From: Cichorium intybus
Taxonomy: Eukaryota > Streptophyta > Magnoliopsida > Asterales > Asteraceae
DNA: 64,000 nucleotides
Reading direction: 5' to 3'
NCBI GenBank assembly: GCA_023525715.1
Contig: CM042012.1
Location: 56,664,705 to 56,728,704, forward strand
The notes under the pieces were generated by a model, which was not told the origin of the DNA, made no database searches, and saw only the letters and a list, made by a program, of their open reading frames with translations. Below, piece after piece: positions 11,900 through 24,026 of this stretch (positions within the stretch are counted from its first letter, which is position 1; the number at the start of each line of letters is the position of its first letter). A program made the translations under genes and the position numbers.

Positions 11900-12150
11900 A
11901 TCAATATATAAATCATAGCCCGAAGGCCGCACCAGCTGGGTTTAATAACCCGATATCATAGCCATAAGGCCGCACCATGTACCTGTAACATAATCATAGC
12001 CAAAAAGGCCGCACCAAATATCATAGCCCGAAGGCCGCGTCGGAGACATAGCCCGAAGGCCGCACCGGAGTCATAGCCCGAAGGCCGCATCGGAGACATA
12101 GCCCGAAGGCCGCACCGGAGTCATAGCCCAAAGGCCGCACCCATTGGATA
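11900..12150 (-). repeat. 25-bp tandem array in C LTR
   Basis: Repeats of about 25 bp with core CATAGCCCGAAGGCCGCACC, regular at 12018-12145 and degenerate upstream. The same array recurs in the other LTR at about 18128-18378. Confidence 0.85.
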
Positions 12151-12165
12151 TAGCATCCAGAATTA

Positions 12166-12330
12166 GTTATGGCTCACGGGTTAGCCCGCTGTTGCCTAGA
12201 CTCACGGCTCCGTTCTTGTCATCGCAATGACTCACGGCTTATCCGGTCTTGTCTATATAGGTTTGACTCACAGCTCCGTTCTTGTCTATATCAGACTCAC
12301 GGATTATCTGGTCTTGTCTTTTACACATAT
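12166..12330 (-). repeat. GACTCACGGCT array in C LTR
   Basis: Four or five imperfect copies of a unit with ACTCACGGCTCCGTTCTTGT, adjacent to the 25-bp array. It recurs at about 18394-18558. Confidence 0.75.
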
Positions 12331-12829
12331 TTTAACGCTTGTCGTTTTCGTCCCTCGAAGCTGCTTCAACCTGTAACAGTCCAATCATCATATATCATAT
12401 ATGGTATCAGCGAGATTACTCACCTGGATGCTAGCTGCATTTACATTCCGGTTGTTTCTTGCCTTTGCGTGCACCACAACCATTTTGTCTCATACATATA
12501 TATTCATTTATATACCAAATGATAATAGGTTAATAATCATTTTAGTTGACTCTACTACACAAGAGTCCTATACAATTCAATTGGGAACCATTTCCAAGTA
12601 TTTCCAATCAATAACCATCGTTATATAATTTAATACACTTCCCGAAATACACGTATTCTACTACAGTACTTTCGGGAGATCGTATTCGTATTCCGATAAT
12701 TTTCCATGAAGTTTTACAACATATTAAACCTATGTTTAAAATTTCAGGTCAATCGGATAAGCCTAGCACAAGAATCAAACTTGGAAAATGCACCAAAATT
12801 TAACAGGGAAGAAATTAGCTTCTGCCCAG

Positions 12830-13007
12830 GGGTCGGGTCGCGACGACCATGCTGGTCGGGTCGCGAAGGCCTTGCCGGGTCGGGTCGCGACGACCATGCT
12901 GGTCGGGTCGCGAAGGCTTTGCCCTTCGGGTCGCGACGACCATGCTGGTCGGGTCGCGAAGGCTTTGCCCTTCGGGTCGCGACCTACCCTGTGGTCGGGT
13001 CGCGATC
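12830..13007 (-). repeat. CpG-dense minisatellite in C LTR
   Basis: About 46-bp units built on GGTCGGGTCGCGA, alternating with CGACCATGCT and AGGCTTTGCCCTTC. The element GGGTCGCGA occurs eight times. It is strikingly GC-rich in an AT-rich window, and an exact second copy lies at 19058-19235. Confidence 0.9.
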
Positions 13008-13520
13008 ACTGAGCAGCAGACCAGGAACTCTGATTTTTAAGCTACAAAATCCCATTTTCTCATATTAAGTCCTTAATACATGACTTAATCGTTTGGGGTT
13101 TGTTTCTAGGCTAAAACCTTATACCTTAACAAGGTTTTCAACCATCCAAAACAACCAAATCAATCAAAATGAAGAATTAGGGTTCTTAGTTCCAAAACCC
13201 CAAAACTTCAATTTCATCAAAAATAACAACCTACTTCCATTTTCTTGAATTAAGTCCTTATTAGCATGACTTATTGGAAGTATTACATCAATTTAAACAC
13301 ATAATCATAACTGAAATTCATAAATTTCAGTTTCTATAAAGCCAAATCAAGAACACTTCAAGAACTCGATTAAAACTAACCTTTCAAGCTTAGGAATCAT
13401 CAATTCCATGCTATGATTCCAATTCCATGCTTCAATCCTTCAAAACTTATTGAAATCGCATCTCCAATTCTTCTCCCGTTGCTGCACAATTGGCTAGTCA
13501 ATGAGAGAGTCAACTCTCTC

Positions 13521-13530
13521 TTATTTATAC
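13521..13530 (-). promoter_or_regulatory. TATA box of element C 3' LTR
   Basis: The minus strand reads TATAAATAAGAGAG about 335 bp into the LTR, just before a pyrimidine/purine-rich leader. Confidence 0.5.
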
Positions 13531-13860
13531 CACAAAATTTTACAATTTTGGTCCTAAAGTTCATTTTCTTGAACTTTGACCACAAAATCAAGTTTTATTA
13601 CAATAAAACTTTCATTTCTTACATTTTTGCCACAACCAACAATATTTTCATATTTGGTCTTTCACATGGTCAAATGACCAAAATACCCTTTTTCGGTAAA
13701 ACGACCCAAATTCAGTTTTTATAACATTTTAAGTCCAAAACTCAAAATATTATTTCAAACCAAATACTTTTCTGTCCAAAAGACCAATTTACCCTTCCAA
13801 GGTAAAATGACCATTTTACCCTTTTTATTATATTTATAAAAAGAGTATCTTGGCGTTACA

Positions 13861-13877
13861 AATTCTCCCCTCTTTCA
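13861..13877 (-). other. Polypurine tract of element C
   Basis: The minus strand reads GAAAGAGGGGAGAATT immediately before the 3' LTR. Confidence 0.8.
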
Positions 13878-16800
13878 AAAGATTTCGTCCCCGAAATCAT
13901 ACTATCAAGCGAGGGTATTTCTTTCTCGTTACAATTCCGGTTTCCCATATCATATGGAAACCTTTATGGTATTGCCTAAGCACTTAACCATACTAGTTTT
14001 CTTATCTCGTGGTTATATCACCACTCGCATATCACTCCTCCGGTTTGTCCCGGGCACCTTAATCACTTATCTTCCTCATTTCAACATGAGGGATTCGTTA
14101 GAATTTATCAATCTATGTTCTCAGAACCATGAGACCCATAGAAACTTTATAAATCTCTTGAAGTTCATCAAGAAACTTCAATTAATACATCATAATTCTT
14201 ACTTTTTGGGATACCTGGAAAGGTCCAATATACAAGGACTCAACTTTCCTTTTTGTCCCACCTCAATTTCTAGTCTTTCCGTAGGATCTTTTGATTATTC
14301 CGGCATTCCTCATTTGGAATTTACAACGGTTTTACTCTATGGTTCCTGTACTACCGTTACTGCTTCTTAGCCATTTTTCAATTTTCTCGTATTCATCAAG
14401 TCTTCTTTTTAACTTGTATCATCGTCTAGAATCTAGTCAACGGCTGTTCCACATCTTCAATCCTAATAATCGAAGGATAACACAGTATTCTATACTATGC
14501 ATTATACGAGTCATCTAAATGCTAGTACTAAAACTATTATTATCTACGGGTTCTACCAAAGATAGGCAATCTTCTCATCTTCCACTAAGGTCTGCTGTGC
14601 AATTTTCAAGCACATCTTCTAGAGTCTGCAATCCCTATACAGTACTTACTAGTACTTTTGAACTATCAATTTTAATAATTAATGCTAAATTCAGCAAATA
14701 ATTCTAGTATTTCGATCCGACACAGTCGCCACCTGTAGTGCACGTCAACGATTTTCTTTTTCTATGTAGTTTTTCACTACTTTTCGATCTAAATTCTTCC
14801 TTAATCGGTATAAATCTACACTGATTTCATCAATCAGTCTGCAATTACCCATATGGTGTCATACCCATGCGGTACTTGCAAAGACTTTATTACAAAGTCT
14901 ATAATATTTTTGTCCCATTTCTTCTTTGGGATTGACAACGGCTAAATTTTCCGTATGTTTCTAATGATTTGACTGTAATTACACACAAGTCAAACACTTT
15001 TCACATATCTTTCAATGTCTTTCTTTAGTCCCGGCCACTAATACATAGGTGATATCATCCTACACAGTTTGGTACTGTCCCGGGCATTTTACATATCTAC
15101 CCCAACATACATCTTTTAAGGGTAAATTTCATATCTTACTTTGCTTTGAAACTCACATACATAACCACCAAGGGTTTTCACTCGCTGTGAGTTTCTAACT
15201 AGCTTCTTTCAATAGCTAATCATTCATTCTTCACGTTTTTAAATCTGCACATTTCTTCTTGTGCTACCTGAATCAACTCAGGAAATCAATTCGCCACACT
15301 CACGTATGTAGTTGTATCTTTCAAAAGATACTCTTTCTAATTCAAGGCATCTATAATCACATCCGCCTTTCCGAGATGGTACAAGATTTCATAACCGAAA
15401 TCTTTAAGTAACCCACCTATCTTTGCTATCTCATATTCAGCTTCTTTTAATCAATTAAGTATTTCAACTTTTATGATCTTATCACAATAAGCTTTACACC
15501 ATACAAGTAGTGTTTCCAAAGCTTAAATGCCAAATTCATAATTGCTACTGCAATATCATGTATCCAAAATCAACTCTGGATGCATTTCCATAATCCAGTT
15601 TATCTTCTCCGCTTAGCAATAATGCTAACACCGGAGCTTCACACAAGGTTTGTTTCAACCTTTGAAAAGATATTTGTGGTCTTTCTACCACTCAAACTTT
15701 TTCACTTTTCTTGGTCAACTTTAGTCAGCTAACCAGCAATCGAGGAGCAGTTTTCTACAACTCTCCTATAATAAACCGCCAATTCAAGGAACTACAATTT
15801 CAGTCAGATTCCTCAGGCGGTTCCAGTTTTATCACATTATCAATTCCACTGGATTTATTTTATCATCTTTGGCACTATTAGCATGCCCAAAGAATTGAAA
15901 CTTCTTTTAGCCAAATTTTCATACGTGGAGAATTTTACATATCACTTAACTCAGTGAAGTAACTCCAATATCTGGTACAATGTACCTCATATTCGATCTG
16001 GTTTCGCGAATATCATATTCTCAGCAGTCAATGCACATATGCATCAACTTGTCTTTCTTCTTTTCAAGCAAAATAGGGCTCCATATAATGACACATTCGG
16101 CCATATGAGACCCCAATTCAAAAACAATTTCTTCCAATTTTTTTACCACTCTGCCATCTCTGCAGAGGCCAATCAACACAGAGCCTAGATAACATGAACA
16201 GCTCCCAAGACTAGCTTAATCATAAGCTCTTCTCGCCAATCTGACAGAAATCTTGGAAGTTCTTATCAAAAGAAACATCCGAGAATTTATTTAAAGTAGT
16301 TCACTACTATCACTGCTTTATTTAACTTGGCCAATATCACGTATGCCATCTACAACATCATTCCTTTACTAACTCTTTTCGAGTTTAAGCAAAGGAAAAT
16401 AACCGGTATTCTTAACAACGGTCATTTACCATGGATTTTCATCCGCTCAATTCTGTTTTAAGAACCATAATGTTCTTATTTCTACAATTCATGTTAGCAT
16501 AATTCATTGCTAACCAATTCATAAGCACAATTGCTTCAGGTTCACTGGTAGTTATCGGCTTCAGATTTTTAGGGAAAAATGGTCCCGTAGATCCTAGGCA
16601 AACTACCTTCCAGGTGTTCAATATCTAGAACATGTTTGCTATCTGCTATAGCTACTTCCAAAATTTCATCCATAATCATCGATGAAATATTTCAACAAGA
16701 CATCAGTGTCACCGATCCAAAGCATAGCTTCCTGGATCAAATATAACATACACGAGTTATATTCAAAACAATGATATCTGAGACCATATCAGTCTCCTCA

Positions 16801-17533
16801 CGAGCTTCTTCCACAATCTATTGGAATGCTCATGGTACCACGGGTCCTTTTTGACCATTCATTTCTTCTTTCTTTCCTCCTTGTTCTTTCCTGGGTTCAA
16901 CACCCGTTACTTCACATTTAGCATGCGAGTATTTCATGAGAAAGTGTTCTATAGCTCCGCGCTAGACACAATTCCGATCTATCCAACAACTCGAGCAATC
17001 TGCTCCTATCATCTGCAATTTCAGCATGTAAAACGGTAGAGTCTCAACTCTAAAATGTTCTAAGTGCTTTTCCTGCACTTCTTACATCACATCATCTTTT
17101 CGTTTTTGTCTCTTCCCTTCAAGGCTAGACCTGAATCATGTTAACTTCTTCTGAGAAGTCCACCAATATTTTCTGCTTTTCTTGTAGTCTCAACTACTGT
17201 TCTTTCACCTTGAATATCAACCAAGGTGAGCAACCGATTTCTTTTTTCTGACCACATCAGCCAATATTGCTCATCATGTGGATTTTTTGCTACTTATCTC
17301 TTTGCCCCTCGTTCATTGGAGCTTTGAGAAAAGGGCTGGTTCGCCTCTTAAAGCTGCAAGCCCTAAATTCGTAATATTCGCTGCCCATACTTCTTATACG
17401 TTAGAAGTCAGCAATAGTTAGGTTATATATGTATAATAACAATTTATATACACCTAACAGTACATCGTGTCTACTATCTCAGGGTTTAAGTCCAAGAATC
17501 TACTCTATAGACACCTAGTTCACTTAAACCTCG
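13878..17533 (-). pseudogene. Decayed gag-pol of element C
   Basis: Read on the minus strand, remains appear in normal gypsy order but never in one frame. A gag zinc-knuckle-like piece lies near 16920-16990. The protease segment NWLAMNYANMNCRNKNIMV is at about 16441-16620. Reverse transcriptase pieces GAPILLEKKKDKLMHMCID (about 16020-16085) and FQFFGHANS (about 15846-15900) follow. The RNase H end WKHYLYGVKL through YHLGKADVIIDALN is at about 15330-15520. Integrase pieces WPGLKKDIERYV (about 15020-15045) and IWVIAD (about 14850) come next. Stops and frameshifts are everywhere, and the interior is several hundred bases shorter than a full gag-pol. No product can be made from it. Confidence 0.85.
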
Positions 17534-17545
17534 GCTCTGATACCA
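17534..17545 (-). other. Primer binding site of element C
   Basis: The minus strand reads TGGTATCAGAGC three bases after the 5' LTR, a tRNA-iMet primer site that fixes the orientation. Confidence 0.9.
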
Positions 17546-17548
17546 ACT

Positions 17549-20088
17549 TGTAACACCCGGCTTTTAAAACAAAAACACCCCTGAAAAATTTTTCATTTTA
17601 AACAAAGGTTTCAATACATAAAACCACAACAAAGGGGTATATTTTAATAGAAACGGGTACAAGTGTATCAAGGAGAGTATAAAATACCATAACTCCTTTA
17701 AAGCCGGGCTGCTACTGACAGCATCTATGAGTCCCACTTCAAAGTCACGGACTCTATCTTGTCCCCTATCAGTATCATGCTAACCTGCAGGGACAGTAAC
17801 AAATATCGTGAGCTATAAAGCTCAGTGAGTAATCGTATCTGCAAATAACAAGTATCAGAAATACATTCGTATAACTGTCTGGATATTAATCCAAACTCCT
17901 AGCCTTACTGGCTGACCAAATATCTCTTAGGATTTCACATCCTAATTTATAGCCTTACAGACTAAAACATGATAACCTGCAATTATCAGCCACGTCAGTT
18001 ATTTGCACATATAATCATATATAACCATTTATGTCCCATATTTCTTAGTCACATCGGACCGCACCGTATATCCTGGCTATTTAAGCCGCACCCTGTGTCA
18101 TAGCTATATAAGCTGCACCGAAACATTATCAATATATAAATCATAGCCCGAAGGCCGCACCAGCTGGGTTTAATAACCCGATATCATAGCCATAAGGCCG
18201 CACCATGTACCTGTAACATAATCATAGCCAAAAAGGCCGCACCAAATATCATAGCCCGAAGGCCGCGTCGGAGACATAGCCCGAAGGCCGCACCGGAGTC
18301 ATAGCCCGAAGGCCGCATCGGAGACATAGCCCGAAGGCCGCACCGGAGTCATAGCCCAAAGGCCGCACCCATTGGATATAGCATCCAGAATTAGTTATGG
18401 CTCATGGGTTAGCCCGCTGTTGCCTAGACTCACGGCTCCGTTCTTGTCATCGCAATGACTTACGGCTTATCCGGTCTTGTCTATATAGGTTTGACTCACA
18501 GCTCCGTTCTTGTCTATATCAGACTCACGAATTATCTGGTTTTGTCTTTTACACATATTTTAACGCTTGTCGTTTTCGTCCCTCGAAGCTGTTTCAACCT
18601 GTAACAGTCCAATCATCATATATCATATATGGTATCAGCGAGATTACTCACCTGGATGCTAGCTGCATTTACATTCCGGTTGTTTCTTGCCTTTGCGTGC
18701 ACCACAACCATTTTGTCTCATACCTATATATTCATTTATATACCAAATGATAATAGGTTAATAATCATTTTAGTTGACTCTACTACACAAGAGTCCTATA
18801 CAATTCAATTGGGAACCATTTCCAAGTATTTCCAATCAATAACCATCGTTATATAATTTAATACACTTCCTGAAATACACGTATTCTACTACAGTACTTT
18901 CGGGAGATCGTATTCGTATTCCGATAATTTTCCATGAAGTTTTACAACATATTAAACCTATGTTTAAAATTTCAGGTCAATCGGATAAGCCTAGCACAAG
19001 AATCAAACTTGGAAAATGCACCAAAATTTAACAGGGAAGAAATTAGCTTCTGCCCAGGGGTCGGGTCGCGACGACCATGCTGGTCGGGTCGCGAAGGCCT
19101 TGCCGGGTCGGGTCGCGACGACCATGCTGGTCGGGTCGCGAAGGCTTTGCCCTTCGGGTCGCGACGACCATGCTGGTCGGGTCGCGAAGGCTTTGCCCTT
19201 CGGGTCGCGACCTACCCTGTGGTCGGGTCGCGATCACTGAGCAGCAGACCAGGAACTCTGATTTTTAAGCTACAAAATCCCATTTTCTCATATTAAGTCC
19301 TTAATACATGACTTAATCGTTTGGGGTTTGTTTCTAGGCTAAAACCTTATACCTTAACAAGGTTTTCAACCATCCAAAACAACCAAATCAATCAAAATGA
19401 AGAATTAGGGTTCTTAGTTCCAAAACCCCAAAACTTCAATTTCATCAAAAATAACAACCTACTTCCATTTTCTTGAATTAAGTCCTTATTAGCATGACTT
19501 ATTGGAAGTATTACATCAATTTAAACACATAATCATAACTGAAATTCATAAATTTCAGTTTCTATAAAGCCAAATCAAGAACACTTCAAGAACTCGATTA
19601 AAACTAACCTTTCAAGCTTAGGAATCATCAATTCCATGCTATGATTCCAATTCCATGCTTCAATCCTTCAAAACTTGTTGAAATCGCATCTCCAATTCTT
19701 CTCCCGTTGCTGCACAATTGGCTAGTCAATGAGAGAGTCAACTCTCTCTTATTTATACCATAAAATTTTACAATTTTGGTCCTAAAGTTCATTTTCTTGA
19801 ACTTTGACCACAAAATCAAGTTTTATTACAATAAAACTTTCATTTCTTACATTTTTGCCACAACCAACAATATTTTCATATTTGGTCTTTCACATGGTCA
19901 AATGACCAAAATACCCTTTTTCGGTAAAACGACCCAAATTCAGTTTTTATAACATTTTAAGTCCAAAACTCAAAATATTATTTCAAACCAAATACTTTTC
20001 TGTCCAAAAGACCAATTTACCCTTCCAAGGTAAAATGACCATTTTACCCTTTTTATTATATTTATAAAAAGAGTATCTTGGCGTTACA
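17549..20088 (-). repeat. 5' LTR of element C (2540 bp)
   Basis: Same length and arrays as 11321-13860. The few differences are almost all single C/T or A/G changes. A TATA box lies at 19749-19758 on the minus strand. Confidence 0.95.
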
Positions 20089-22284
20089 GCCAATGACATT
20101 GCTGATCAGTTTCAGGCTTGTCATGAGGTTCGGATGAACGCTACATAACCCTGGACTATCTATGTACAAGTGGGACAATCCCAGCTTTACATTTGAGACA
20201 GTGTCAGCATAACCTACTTAGTCTAAGATATGGTCGGAATATGGTTTCTGCGGTCTGACTGGTTGAATATTCAATTCATTGAAATACTAATTGGAAATGT
20301 AACTTATACATCGAGGGTCGAACTATTTCGACCAATGCTCCATCAGCTTTCCTAAGACACATTATAACCATTAATATTCTTGGAAGAGGATAAACTGTGA
20401 AACATTTTCTCAGTCTATTTTGTCACTCAGGTTCTGTTGATCTTATACTTCCTTTGAAATCTTTAAACATTTCAAGGTTTCAATCAATCGCTTATTCTGA
20501 TAAGCGAAGCCATATTTGTCATACTAATTGGCAAATATCATGAAGTATAACTAATTGTGTTGTGTTTGAAGATTTCAAGCAATACACAGTAACTTATGTG
20601 TCTGTCGCTCAAAATCTTAATATCTTTTACATCTCTATGTAAATTTATGACTTTGTTAGTTTTGTTCAAGATATGCAATCATCACCTGAATCCAAGTCAA
20701 CTGATTCCAAAGTCCTATCCATTAGATCGTTGGGTGATTCATTTCTTGCCAAAATTGATTTTATTAAGCACTTAATTCATCATGCGACTCTAAGTCGAAT
20801 GATTCCAAAGTCCTGTCCAACTGGACCTTTGGCTGAAGTGATTCTCATAAAATTCACTTTAACAATCATAAGGAACACAATTTATAAATCCAATCCCATT
20901 GGATGTATCAACATTCAAGTTATCACCATTTATGCCATCAACACATTCACACAACATCTCGAGGATAATTAAAAAATCAATCATGTTTTGAAAGAAAATA
21001 TTTTATTAAACAAGAATTATCCTCAGAACAGTGTATTATGCGAAGCAATGTCATATGCATCTATAAACTAATAACACGAACAAATATCTAGCTTAACTCC
21101 AAAACTGCACGAGCTCCAGATCCAATCTGAATATGCTCTTGTGCGACAACATCCTGCATCCTACAGAGTCCGTCCATACATAGCAAATGTGAGACCTGTA
21201 TCAAGGAAATAAGGATCAGGTGTTCTTAAGATATTACCGAGTTGACAAACTGTTCGGCTTTGGAGCATTTTTTTCAATCTTTCTATGACTGTGTCCGACC
21301 CTGTGGATTCCCAGTTTGAGACATCGAACAATCGGTCCAGACGATCTGGATTATTTCTTGATGCGCCTTAAGACTGGACTCAATCCTGAAGCAGCTGAAT
21401 CAATGGAACTATGCTTCTCTATGAACGACTCATATAGAGTCGACCTTGAATGCATTTCCATGATTTTCTTATTTGGTTACCCTTTCTGTTCATCTAGATG
21501 AACAGATCAGCGTGTCGAGCTAATGCTTAACTCCCGATCATAAGTGGTGACCCATTTTATACAGTTCGCCCATGTATCCCTCAATCTTGGGAACATGCAA
21601 ACTGGTGATACTTCCTTCTAGCTTGCAACTTCAAGCTCTTTGAAGATCCTAGTTCGTTCCTTTTCAACCAGTTCTCGAAACCTTTCCCTCAATTAGGCAA
21701 CGAACTTCATTCGCCTCAATAGTCAATGGGTCATACTCATCACAAGCTACTGTGTGATGCCATGCTTCGGTAGAACAAGGAGCGGACACTCAGTCAGATA
21801 TTATATGCCAGAAAAACTAAGAACCATTCTCAATTTTAGAAGTCATACCACATAGTTTAGGCCAGTCAGCCTTACCATATTTAACACGTACTTTCTGAAA
21901 CTCTCAGAAATGGGTGAAGGGGAAGTAAGAGGAGAATGACACTTTCTTCAGACATATATAAAATTTGAATTTATTAGTTTAATTTTAATCCTTTTAAACA
22001 ATTAGCCAATATATTATTTAGCAAGGCTAGGATCCAAAATACCCCAACTATGCTATGAAGAGGGATGTCGTAATCACAATACAGTGGTCATTAAGGTAGA
22101 TATACATTTATCAATTTCAATCTTATGAAATTCCTAGATCTGTGAGATTCATTGAACTGTTCAATGGCATGTTCAATCTCGGATATGCTCTTCTATTTGT
22201 GACTGGGATGCCGAGGATCACAAACAAGATGTGAATAACCATGCAAATATGCTCGGTAACCTCAATGTCATTTATCATCTCTAA

Positions 22285-22318
22285 TTGATGTGCCGGTTAA
22301 CCACATACGCTCCATCAA
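22285..22318 (-). repeat. Apical hairpin module, copy B3
   Basis: Arms TTGATG and CATCAA. Outer arms TTTATCAT (22271-22278) and ATGATAAA (22321-22328) differ from copy A2 by a matched pair of substitutions. Confidence 0.75.
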
Positions 22319-22364
22319 CAATGATAAATCATGAGAAACCCATTACCACTCTTTATGAGCCCCT

Positions 22365-22400
22365 ATTAGTGTGCCGGTTAACCACACACGCTCCACTAAT
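22365..22400 (-). repeat. Apical hairpin module, copy B4
   Basis: Arms ATTAGTG and CACTAAT with a perfect 9-bp outer stem: CTTTATGAG (22351-22359) and CTCATAAAG (22403-22411). Confidence 0.78.
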
Positions 22401-23285
22401 GTCTCATAAAGTGTAATGTACAATTTCATGGGTTAGCTTTTTTTCACATTTTTCCTAAAGTAACTAGATTTGGGATTTTATAAAGTTGTTCTAGTACTTT
22501 CATTAATAACATTATACTTTTAATGAGATTAAGTTGTCATATCAAACCCGTTCGGCTAACGACCCTCCACTAATGAAGAGAGCAGTGAGTGAGAGTGGAC
22601 ACCTATTCAACCGCCATTTTATAGGCTGTTTCCTTATACCCTCCTTATAGACCAGCTTCGTGAATGAGGCCTACTATTGATTTGACTGACCAATTATCTT
22701 ATACATATAATATTAACTTTTAATTATTTAATATACAAGATGTATTTTAAACCTTTTAAAATATTCTTGATTTATCTTTTAATTTTTTCGAAATTTAAAC
22801 TATTAAAATTAAATTAAACCTTTTAAAAGATTTAATTTATCTTTTAATTAAACAATTAATTAAATTAATTAAATCCAAATATTTTAGACTTTTAAAATAT
22901 TCCTAGTTTATCTTTTAATTTTTTCAAAATTTAAACTATAAAATTTAAAATTAAATTAAACCTTTAATTATCCTTTAATTAAACAATTAATTAAATCTAG
23001 ATAGGTATCACAAATTAATCAAATTAATTTAAACCTATCTTAAACCCTTAATTTTCAAAATTTACAAATAATGGGTTTAAGGTTATCCATTTAAATAATT
23101 AAAGTTACCAAAAATAGAAAGCCTTCTAAAACCCTAATGAGAAAATCGAAAATCAAGGAGGGGAGGGGCTAGGGTTTCCAAAACCCTATCCCTAAAATTG
23201 ATTAGGCTATATTAGGGTTTATAAGCTTTAAACCCTAATTTTTATGAACACTTTTATAACAATTCAACAAGAAAACAACCAAAAA

Positions 23286-23297
23286 GCTCTGATACCG
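23286..23297 (-). other. Primer binding site of element B
   Basis: The minus strand reads GGTATCAGAGC (first base of the motif changed), adjoining the 5' LTR. Confidence 0.85.
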
Positions 23298-24026
23298 CTG
23301 AAAGGTTTTCTGCAAATCTATGAACTAAAACCCTAAGTTCACATGCAACCTATTTGGATCTATGTTTTCTTCTAATTGAACATATAACAAATTCCTAAAG
23401 GCATAAGAAAAATAAATAAAAGAACAAAATAAGAAAAACTAACCTTTTAGAATTTCTTGGAAGCCAAGCACCACAAGTGTCCTGCCTCAAATAAGATCAC
23501 ACCCAAGCTAGAGGAGAGAGTCACGAAATTCTTAAGAGAGAATGTGTAAAAATAGCGTGCAAAATGGTATGCCTAGGCCTCCCTATTTATAGGTTCCAAC
23601 TGATAACCAGATAAACCTTTAGAGATAAACTTTTTTGAATTCAAATAAGATAAACCTTTATCTTACAATTCAAATCTATTTATCCTAACTTATTATCATC
23701 GAAATTATGCATTATCCCATACATAACTTTGTGGTCATTTGGCCTACCGTAATTGTCACTTACTCAACTATTGAATAATTACAATTCAGCCCCTGCACTT
23801 TTAATTAATCAAATTAATCACCAAATTAAATCTAATAAATTCCAGATTAATTTCTAATTAATTACTATAGTTTCTAATTAATATATTATCACTTTAATAT
23901 ATTAATAAACCATTTATTTTATTTCTATTGATTTATTAATCACATAATAAATCAATATTTCTCTCTACTGAACTTTCTACCAAACCTCCAGCTATGAGGG
24001 CAACCTAAATGGACTATGCTACTATT

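Larger units (their letters stand above)
11321..13860 (-). repeat. 3' LTR of element C (2540 bp)
   Basis: Plus-strand ends are TGTAACACCCGAC and TTGGCGTTACA. It contains three distinct tandem arrays (11900-12150, 12166-12330, 12830-13007) and a minus-strand TATA box at 13521-13530. Confidence 0.95.
11321..20088 (-). mobile_element. Element C: young, non-autonomous gypsy retrotransposon
   Basis: Two 2540-bp LTRs (11321-13860, 17549-20088) flank a 3.7-kb interior, with a perfect target duplication GCCAA (11316-11320, 20089-20093). PBS and polypurine tract show minus orientation. The LTRs differ at only about 13 positions by eye (about 0.5%), so insertion was recent, yet the interior holds only heavily broken gag-pol. 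The pol decay is therefore probably older than the insertion, and the element was presumably mobilised in trans (inference). Confidence 0.93.
20089..23285 (-). other. Interior of element B, 5' half with gag remnant
   Basis: Continues B after element C. About 21500-21960 (minus) carries a broken gag matching A's, with the pieces RLTGLNYVV and EKERTRIFKELE in separate frames. The rest is non-coding and AT-rich. Two hairpin modules lie 5' of gag in the same arrangement as in A. Confidence 0.7.

Noticed and set aside
12830..13007. CRISPR-like array
   Set aside because: Repeats are contiguous with no unique spacers and lie inside a plant LTR.
12706..13068. Frame of 120 codons in the C LTR, repeated in the other LTR
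   Set aside because: It spans the GGGTCGCGA minisatellite, and overlapping frames exist on both strands of identical LTR sequence.
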